A stretch of DNA of 34,075 nucleotides from Betaproteobacteria bacterium (GTDB taxonomy: Bacteria > Pseudomonadota > Gammaproteobacteria > Burkholderiales > Rhodocyclaceae). Each line of letters begins with the position of its first letter. Positions within the stretch are counted from its first letter, which is position 1. Location of the stretch: contig WRKX01000013.1 of the NCBI GenBank assembly GCA_009777925.1, positions 1-34,075 of the forward strand, in the 5' to 3' direction. Below, piece by piece: positions 28,788-34,075 of this stretch. Under the pieces are notes generated by a model. That model ran no database searches. It saw only the letters and a program-made list of their open reading frames with translations, and had not been told where the DNA came from. Both the position numbers and the translations under genes were made by a program.

Positions 28788-29524
28788 TTTTTGTGCGGAA
28801 CTTCCTCTTCTGGATTCTCGCTTCTCTCGCCACGATGGTGACGGGCCTCACCCTCTGCTGCCTGATCCCCTTTCCTGACGCGGCCCGCTTTTTCGTGCTC
28901 AAACTCTGGCGAAATTTTTGCGCGGCGCTCGCCCGCTGTCTAGTCGGCCTGAAAACGGAAGTCAGAGGACGGGAAAACATCCCCGCTTCACCCACTCTGG
29001 TTCTTGCCAAACACGAATCCGCCTGGGAGACCGTGGGCTTGCAAAACCTTTTCATCCCTGCGGTATTTGTGCTGAAAAAGGAATTGCTGAAAATCCCCTT
29101 TTTTGGCTGGGGTCTTTTTGCCCTGAGGATGATCGCCATTGATCGCAGCGCTGGCCGCAAAGCCCTGCAACAATTGCTGGAGCAGGGAAAAGAGCGGCTG
29201 AAATCCGGCATCTGGATCATTGTTTTTCCTGAAGGTACGCGCGTAGCGCCGGGGGAAAAAATGCGCTACAAATCGGGCGCGGCCTACCTTGCCCTGAAAA
29301 CCGGTCTGCCCGTGGTTCCCGTCGCGCACAATGCCGCCGATTACTGGCCGAAAAAATCGTTTCTCATCCGCCCCGGCACGATCACCGTCAGCATAGGCCC
29401 CGCCATACCTACCGTCGGCAAAAACGACGCTGAAATCAACGCCGCCGTAGAAACATGGATTGAAAACGAAATGCGCGTCATCGCTCCGCGCCGTTATCAA
29501 GCCGAAGTTAAGCCACCTCTTTAG
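28784..29524 (+). CDS. plsC: 1-acyl-sn-glycerol-3-phosphate acyltransferase
   Basis: PlsC transfers an acyl chain to the sn-2 position of lysophosphatidic acid to form phosphatidic acid at the inner membrane. The 246-residue protein has an N-terminal membrane segment (LFWILASLATMVTGLTLCCL). Acyltransferase motif I reads KHESAWET, motif II includes AIDRSAGRKA, motif III is FPEGTRVAPG and motif IV is GLPVVPVAHN. Motif I is HX4E rather than the textbook HX4D, a variant I believe is normal for this betaproteobacterial group. It is coupled to gmhB and followed by gloA. Confidence 0.93.
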   Translation: MIFVRNFLFWILASLATMVTGLTLCCLIPFPDAARFFVLKLWRNFCAALARCLVGLKTEVRGRENIPASPTLVLAKHESAWETVGLQNLFIPAVFVLKKELLKIPFFGWGLFALRMIAIDRSAGRKALQQLLEQGKERLKSGIWIIVFPEGTRVAPGEKMRYKSGAAYLALKTGLPVVPVAHNAADYWPKKSFLIRPGTITVSIGPAIPTVGKNDAEINAAVETWIENEMRVIAPRRYQAEVKPPL

Positions 29525-29534
29525 GAGAATCGCC

Positions 29535-29924
29535 ATGCGTATCCTGCACACCATGCTCCGGGTCGGCGACCTGGAGCGTTCCATCGCCTTCTATACCGAA
29601 ATCCTCGGCATGAAACTCCTACGCCGCAAGGACTATCCCGATGGGAAATTTACCCTTGCCTTCGTCGGTTACGGCAAGGAATCCGATAACACGGTCATTG
29701 AGCTGACCCACAACTGGGGCAAAGCCTTCTACGATCAGGGCAATGCTTTTGGTCATATCGCAATCGAAGTTGAAGACGCCAAAAAGACCTGTGCTGAAAT
29801 TCGCGCCAAAGGCGGAAAAATCCTCTTTGACGCAGCGCCCATGACCTACGACGCCGCCATCATCATTGCCTTTATCGCAGACCCGGACGGCTATGCAATC
29901 GAATTGATCCAGAAAGCAAAATAG
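29535..29924 (+). CDS. gloA: Lactoylglutathione lyase (glyoxalase I)
   Basis: GloA isomerises the glutathione-methylglyoxal hemithioacetal to S-lactoylglutathione, detoxifying methylglyoxal. The ATG at 29535 has AGGAG nine bases upstream and gives 129 residues starting MRILHTMLRVGDLERSIAFY; the ORF-track start 25 codons upstream lies inside plsC. Likely metal ligands are His5, the glutamate in TVIELTHNWG, the histidine in GHIAIEV and the glutamate in GYAIELIQK, the normal H/E/H/E set of Ni-type enzymes. It lies 10 bp after plsC. Confidence 0.95.
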   Translation: MRILHTMLRVGDLERSIAFYTEILGMKLLRRKDYPDGKFTLAFVGYGKESDNTVIELTHNWGKAFYDQGNAFGHIAIEVEDAKKTCAEIRAKGGKILFDAAPMTYDAAIIIAFIADPDGYAIELIQKAK

Positions 29925-29940
29925 CCTTCCTGTATAAAAT

Positions 29941-30828
29941 ATGCTGGAAAAATTCAAAATCGGACACGACACCCAGACGGAAGCCGGCACTGGCGTAACG
30001 GTCATCCTCGCGGAAGAGGGCGCGACCGCAGGGGTCAGCACCCGCGGCGCTTCGCCTTCGACGCGGGAAACCGACCTATTACGGGACGGCAAGCGCATCC
30101 GGCGTATTCATGCCATTGTGCTTTCAGGCGGCAGCTCTTTCGGGTTGGAGGCCGCCTGTGGAGTCGCGCAGCTTCTGCACGAGCGTTCCGTCGGGCATCG
30201 CGCCGGACAATCGTCCATCGTTCCCCTGGTGGCGGGCGCTTCGCTCTTCGACCTTGAATACCGGCAATTTGCCTTTCCCGACAAGGCCGCCGGCTACCGC
30301 GCCGCCAGCGCCGCCCGCGTCAACGCATTCGACGAGACCGGCAGCATTGGCGCAGGCACGGGCGCTACCATCAGCAAGGTTATGGGCAGGGAACACGCGG
30401 TCAAGGCGGGAATCGGTATCGCCCTGTATGCGGCGGACGGCTTGGAAATCGCGGTTATCGTCGCGGTCAACGCGGTAGGCGACATCGTTAAAAACGGAGA
30501 GATCATCGCCGGAGCAAAACACGCAAACGGCGAGTTCGTCGACTGTCGGCATGTGTTCGCCAACAGTCCGCTGGTACTGGGACACGAAAATACGACTATC
30601 GGCTGCGTGCTGACCAATGCCGCTCTGAGCAAGGAGGAATGCAATGTTCTGGCCGACCTGGCGCATGACGGGCTGGCGCTTGCGATCTCGCCAGCCCATT
30701 CCCCCTATGACGGAGATACCTTTTTCGCGCTCGCTTCCGGCGAAAAAGATGAAATCGGCCTGATGCCCTTCGTCGGCCTTGTCGCGCCCTTAACGGCAAA
30801 AGCCATTCAGTCGGCTGTTCCGGGGTAA
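29941..30828 (+). CDS. P1 family peptidase (DmpA/NylC-like N-terminal-nucleophile hydrolase)
   Basis: This 295-residue member of the DmpA/NylC superfamily belongs to a group that includes aminopeptidases and nylon-oligomer hydrolases that mature by self-cleavage. HAIVLSGGSSFGLEAACGV is the family's conserved glycine-rich block, and GAGTGATISKVMGREHAVKAG is another. The likely autocleavage point is Asn-Thr in HENTTIGCVLTNAALSK, near residues 217-218, which would expose a threonine nucleophile. No signal peptide is seen, so it is probably cytoplasmic. The ribosome binding site is weak. It follows gloA by 16 bp and may be co-transcribed. The IS-derived remnant begins within about 10 bp of its stop. 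The substrate is unknown. Confidence 0.85.
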   Translation: MLEKFKIGHDTQTEAGTGVTVILAEEGATAGVSTRGASPSTRETDLLRDGKRIRRIHAIVLSGGSSFGLEAACGVAQLLHERSVGHRAGQSSIVPLVAGASLFDLEYRQFAFPDKAAGYRAASAARVNAFDETGSIGAGTGATISKVMGREHAVKAGIGIALYAADGLEIAVIVAVNAVGDIVKNGEIIAGAKHANGEFVDCRHVFANSPLVLGHENTTIGCVLTNAALSKEECNVLADLAHDGLALAISPAHSPYDGDTFFALASGEKDEIGLMPFVGLVAPLTAKAIQSAVPG

Positions 30829-30837
30829 TGTCCTATT

Positions 30838-31513
30838 ATGATACTAGCACTCAAGGACAACCAGCCGAATCTGGCCGATTCGCTGCGCGATTTCTTTGTC
30901 CAGTTCAAGGCAGCGCCGGACAGGACACCTCATGCGATGTCTGAAACCGTGGAGAAGGATCATGGACGAATCGAGACGCGGCGTTGTTATGCCTTCGATC
31001 AACTGGCGTGTCTGCATAAACCGGAGCAGTGGCCCGATCTGAACTCCTTCGCGGTGATCGAGTCGCAGCGCGAAATCAATAGCAGGACGACGCTTGAGCA
31101 TCGCTACTATCTTTCGAGCCTCGCCCCCGATGCCAATCGCCTCTTGCGGACAATCCGCGCTCACTGGAGAGTATTGAACACGGGTCGCGCTTGTCTCCGC
31201 CATTTATGGCGGAGACAAGCGCGACAAAGCATAACAGGGAGCCGAAGGCTCCCCAGTACCGTATCGATGAATTCCCTGCCTTCAGGCAGGGGTGACTCAA
31301 AACCGACTGCACTGGTGCATGGATGTTGTCTTCGCCGACGATCAAATGCGCGCTCGCACCGGACATGCCGCCCACAATTTCGCCGTACTTAAGCACATCA
31401 CCCTGAACCTCATCCGCCTTGACCCTATACCACGAAAGGGCGGCATTAAGGCCTGCCACCTCATCGCCGCAACTTCCGATTCCTACCGCGCTCAATTGCT
31501 CGGCTTGACATGA
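30838..31513 (+). pseudogene. Decayed ISAs1-family transposase, C-terminal part, interrupted
   Basis: The reading frame from 30838 carries ALKDNQPNLADSLRDFF, KDHGRIETRRCYAFDQL and RYYLSSLAPDANRLLRTIRA, typical of the C-terminal half of ISAs1-type DDE transposases; the N-terminal half is missing. The frame resumes at 31301 with NRLHWCMDVVFADDQMRART and ends at the TGA at 31511-31513. Between the two parts lies a 122-bp insert. Just before it, two extra bases (GGAGAGTATT where TGG-AGT-ATT-GAA is expected) shift the frame. Removing the insert and the two bases restores HWSIENRLHW, the family motif that carries the catalytic glutamate. The gene is therefore broken three ways. Confidence 0.82.
31179..31300. 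mobile_element. 122-bp palindromic insert resembling a non-autonomous IS200/IS605-type element
   Basis: The insert interrupts the transposase pseudogene without a target duplication. Its left part is a perfect 19-bp inverted repeat, GTCGCGCTTGTCTCCGCCA (31184-31202) with its complement at 31207-31225, around a 4-base loop. In the middle is a second hairpin, GGGAGCC-GAA-GGCTCCC, at about 31238-31254. At the right end is CCCTGCCTTCAGGCAGGG, then GTGACTCAA. A right end with a CC..TTCAGG..GG hairpin followed by TCAA is typical of IS200/IS605 elements and TnpB-associated RNAs. No tnpA or tnpB is present. Confidence 0.6.
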
Positions 31514-33983
31514 CTTTCATGCGATTGCCCTGTTCACGTAACCAGGGCAATCGCATTTTCCACCGAAGGTCAAGCCGATACCTGGCTGGGAGTGCCGTTG
31601 TCGGGAGCGTTGGATATAGACCTTCGCCATCGCCAGGACCTATGTTGGCAAGGGTGACGCTACTCTCCGCCGAGTTTGCGCCAAAGCCAAAGCCCAACAG
31701 ATCGAAGGATAACAGTACCGGCGTGTCGGTCAGAGCTTCGGGCAGGGCGATGATGTAAGTAGCGCTGCCGTCGGCATTGATGATCTTCTTCATGCCCTGC
31801 GCCATGTGTTCAGTGCCGTCGGTCTGGATATTGAGCAAAGCGTCAGAGCGGGAAAGATCAATAATGCCCGCGACCGGCAGGCCGGTATTGGCGTCGAGCA
31901 AAGCGACTTCAAAAGCATCGCCGGGGCCGCTTCTGTTAGCTATCAGGTTCTGCTCGCTGATGGTGAAGGAAAGAGCGCGATCGTCTTCTCCCAGCATGAA
32001 AGCCTGCGTCAGGCGGGTTTGTGCCGTGGGCGATTCGGTGAGGATGGCTTTGTTGTCGCTAACAGTGACTTCGCCGTAAGTCTCCCAGCCGCCAGTGTCG
32101 CCTGTGCCGAAATTGCCATTCAGGAGTGTCGGATTGACGACGCCAAGGTAGCGGTTCTGGCGCGGGACAATAAAGGCGGGGAGGACGACAGCGGCGGGCA
32201 GCGGGTTATTGAAGGGATTGTTATTCGGTTGTGCCGGTGTGGAAGAAGCAACCAGATTCATCTCGCCCTTGACTTCGGCAATCAGGTCAGCCATCAGTTG
32301 CAGTTCGGCATTGCTCGGCAGGCGGCGCTCACCAGGCTGCAAGGTCGTAGCCATGAAATCGCGCGGGTCATTGCTGTGTTCCAGACCAAGCACATGCCCG
32401 TATTCGTGCAGGAGAACAGAAAGCATGTCCATCCTGCCCTCCGCTTCGGTGTTGGGCTTGGCCTTCCAGATGTTGGGGTCAGCCGTGGGCAAATAGTCGT
32501 CTGTGTTATCCAGCGGCGTAGGATCAATGTACCAGCCCCAACCGGCAGCGTTAGTATCCAGCGTAATCTGACCGCTGTTGTAGTAACCCGTGGTTTGGGC
32601 GACGGCGGAGCCGGGAAGGTCAGCAAAACCGACAAAGGCAGAGGCGGCGGTGGACAGGAGAGTTGTCAGGTCGTCAGGGGTCTGGGAAGGGAAAAGAGAG
32701 ATTTTCCAGCGGGCTACTTTGCAGTATTTATCAAATTGACCCTGACTGTGATAAAAATTCTCCCGGACTTTGATGACATAGACGACCCGGACGGGCTGGC
32801 CTTCGACCATAACCTCGAAGATCACCTTATCGTTACCGACATAGCCCACATCCGGCGCGTACATATATTGATGTCCATTGGGACTCTCGACAAATTCCCC
32901 GTGTTTGGGCGGTGCGATTACTTTGATACTGATTGATGGTGCATCAATACGGTTGCCTTCTTTGTCGTAACCCTTGCCAAACTTTTTGCCATTTTCGTAG
33001 AAAAAGAAATAACTCTCAGCTACATAACCTGGACCTAATGCTTCGGCTGAATAACGTGGCGTGTCGGGATTGCTGGTAGCAACCGCGCACACGCCCATCG
33101 CCCGCATCTTGCCGTCGCGTTCAACTTGTGTTGTAGACGCTTGCGCGACAATAACCATTGGGGGGGACGGTGCTTCGTTCGGCATATCCAGAGTAAACAT
33201 GGTCATTTCTCCACGGGTTAGATTGAATTCGGCCTGCATCTGGATCAGGAAGTCTTCCATATCGGCGTCGGATAGCGGCACGACAGCAGGATTAACGCCA
33301 GTGGCAGGCGCACTCGCAAGCAGATTGGCGGTGGCAGGTTTGATAGGTTCACGTCTCGGTGTCCTGAAATCGATGTGGAAATGGTTCTCGTGTCTGTCTG
33401 ACGGGCGAACGGTGATGAGACCCAGTGCGAACAGGACGTTGCGTATGCGTGGAAAGGAATTGTTGTCTGCCGGGGTTTGTCCCTGATTGGTCGGACCGTC
33501 GCCAACAAAAACGTGCTGGATCGCCGAAGTGGCCTGAGTACCGCCGCCGAACAGAGCTGTGCGAATCCGGTCTTTTTCCTCTGGTGTGCCACCGTTAACG
33601 ATGACTATTTCTTCCCAAGAACCGTTATTGTTTTCGGGATCTTCGTCACTCATCGTCATCTGGTACAACGACAGGAAATTGCGCAGGGCGTCGCGCTGAT
33701 TGTTGCCATCCGTCTGGGACAACTGCCCAGACCAATTCAGCGCATTGGCGACACCATTGGCGACACTCCAGCCTCCAGTCATGCCATCCGGCCCAGTATC
33801 CGTATTATTATCAGAGTCAAGCATCGTATTGTCACTCATGAAACCACTTATCCCTAAATCAAACCCCATCAGAATGCTGTGAGAAGCCTTGCGGTGACCT
33901 GCTTGTGCGCCACTACCAGTAGCCCGGTAATTGAATGGACTCGCCCATGCCGAGGCGTCTAATAAGCGCCACGGTGGCATCAT
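31461..33983 (-). CDS. Large secreted-type zinc metalloprotease (metzincin/matrixin-like), probably altered at both ends
   Basis: The ORF has 840 codons. The clearest feature is the metzincin zinc motif HEYGHVLGLEH (residues about 526-536) followed by a Met-turn candidate DFMATTL (Met about 544). It is preceded by GQITLDTNAAGWGWYIDPTP and GRMDMLSVLL, a pattern seen in large extracellular matrixin-like proteins. Before it (about 350-405) is an Ig/cadherin-like repeat (YMYAPDVGYVGNDKVIFEV). After it (about 620-780) is a beta-sandwich, carbohydrate-binding-like region beginning NGNFGTGDTGGWETYG. Near residues 195-206 RPSDRHENHFHIDF resembles the last zinc motif of LAS (M15/M74) peptidases. The start is unsure: ATGs at 33869 and 33839 are alternatives. 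Residues after about 809 come from the inverted repeat and antisense transposase DNA, so the native C-terminus is probably lost or frameshifted. Confidence 0.7.
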   Translation of the reverse strand: MMPPWRLLDASAWASPFNYRATGSGAQAGHRKASHSILMGFDLGISGFMSDNTMLDSDNNTDTGPDGMTGGWSVANGVANALNWSGQLSQTDGNNQRDALRNFLSLYQMTMSDEDPENNNGSWEEIVIVNGGTPEEKDRIRTALFGGGTQATSAIQHVFVGDGPTNQGQTPADNNSFPRIRNVLFALGLITVRPSDRHENHFHIDFRTPRREPIKPATANLLASAPATGVNPAVVPLSDADMEDFLIQMQAEFNLTRGEMTMFTLDMPNEAPSPPMVIVAQASTTQVERDGKMRAMGVCAVATSNPDTPRYSAEALGPGYVAESYFFFYENGKKFGKGYDKEGNRIDAPSISIKVIAPPKHGEFVESPNGHQYMYAPDVGYVGNDKVIFEVMVEGQPVRVVYVIKVRENFYHSQGQFDKYCKVARWKISLFPSQTPDDLTTLLSTAASAFVGFADLPGSAVAQTTGYYNSGQITLDTNAAGWGWYIDPTPLDNTDDYLPTADPNIWKAKPNTEAEGRMDMLSVLLHEYGHVLGLEHSNDPRDFMATTLQPGERRLPSNAELQLMADLIAEVKGEMNLVASSTPAQPNNNPFNNPLPAAVVLPAFIVPRQNRYLGVVNPTLLNGNFGTGDTGGWETYGEVTVSDNKAILTESPTAQTRLTQAFMLGEDDRALSFTISEQNLIANRSGPGDAFEVALLDANTGLPVAGIIDLSRSDALLNIQTDGTEHMAQGMKKIINADGSATYIIALPEALTDTPVLLSFDLLGFGFGANSAESSVTLANIGPGDGEGLYPTLPTTALPARYRLDLRWKMRLPWLREQGNRMKVMSSRAIERGRNRKLRR
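31519..31556. repeat. Two facing 14-bp inverted repeats (probable IS ends or a terminator hairpin)
   Basis: ATGCGATTGCCCTG (31519-31532) and CAGGGCAATCGCAT (31543-31556) are perfect inverted copies separated by the 10 bases TTCACGTAAC. The first lies just after the ISAs1-type transposase stop and ends in CCCTG, as expected for the right end of such an element. The second would be a lone facing end, and 10 bp is within the target-duplication size of the family. It could instead be a hairpin terminator, since TTTT follows on the + strand. The called reading frame of the minus-strand metalloprotease runs through it. Confidence 0.55.
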
Positions 33984-34016
33984 GATGATTTTGCCAACGA
34001 CAGCGAGGACGAATCC

Positions 34017-34075
34017 ATGAAACAGAATAGCACAACCAAGTCTGCGTCATTCCTGTTGGCCTGCACCGTGATAGC
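34017..34075 (+). CDS. Partial CDS: start of a secreted or membrane protein
   Basis: An ATG at 34017 with GAGGA eight bases upstream opens a frame to the right edge of the window (19 codons), too short for the ORF track. The product starts MKQNSTTKSASFLLACTVI, which looks like a signal peptide or membrane anchor. It is divergent from the metalloprotease gene. Nothing more can be said from this fragment. Confidence 0.4.
   Translation, partial: MKQNSTTKSASFLLACTVI

Noticed and set aside
30838-31392. 184-aa ORF taken as one intact transposase
   Set aside because: Its last 70 or so codons read through the 122-bp insert; the true transposase sequence resumes in another frame at 31301.
31806-32936. 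376-aa ORF on the + strand opposite the metalloprotease
   Set aside because: It is a shadow of the minus-strand gene, whose frame carries recognisable protease motifs; the + frame has none.

Overview
The window looks like a chromosomal segment of a betaproteobacterium. The evidence is gene content and order: lspA-fkpB-ispH, ndk-rlmN-pilF-rodZ-ispG-hisS-yfgM-bamB-der, pilGHIJ-chpA beside thiD-thiE-hemL, and glyQ-glyS-gmhB-plsC-gloA. The order within the class cannot be fixed from sequence reading alone. Coding density is high, with many 4-base ATGA stop/start overlaps. Almost all of it is core housekeeping; the two ends and two intergenic gaps carry mobile DNA.

Layout. 1-123 (-) is the cut-off N-terminus of a probable IS630-type transposase. 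201-2045 (-) is the lspA-fkpB-ispH operon. 2046-2401 is a divergent gap holding a decayed palindromic element. 2402-11360 (+) is a nine-gene run from ndk to der, covering nucleotide metabolism, rRNA/tRNA modification, pilus assembly, cell shape, isoprenoid synthesis, histidyl-tRNA charging, outer-membrane assembly and ribosome biogenesis. 11393-21194 (-) is a complete Pil-Chp chemosensory operon (pilG, pilH, pilI, pilJ and a 2113-residue chpA/pilL), which would control the type IV pili that PilF helps assemble. 21500-24232 (+) is thiD-thiE-hemL. 24287-24844 (+) is an unrecognised, atypical gene whose stop codon abuts a 169-bp MITE-like element. 25130-30828 (+) is glyQ-glyS-gmhB-plsC-gloA plus a P1-family peptidase.

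From 30829 to the end the region is a mobile/secreted island. A decayed ISAs1-type transposase is interrupted by a 122-bp palindromic insert that looks like a non-autonomous IS200/IS605-type element. Next come two facing 14-bp inverted repeats, then a large secreted-type zinc metalloprotease gene on the minus strand, and divergently the first 19 codons of a secreted or membrane protein at the right edge.

The most notable non-gene structure is a dispersed element present twice (2156-2299 decayed, 24845-25013 well preserved). It has Correia-like TATAGTGATTC ends that enclose two inverted REP-like hairpins whose stems show compensatory base swaps. I did not find CRISPR arrays, tRNA or rRNA genes, or a recognisable defence system. 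No convincing new multi-gene system is visible; the novelty lies in the small mobile elements, the repeat-bearing ChpA linker and the metalloprotease.
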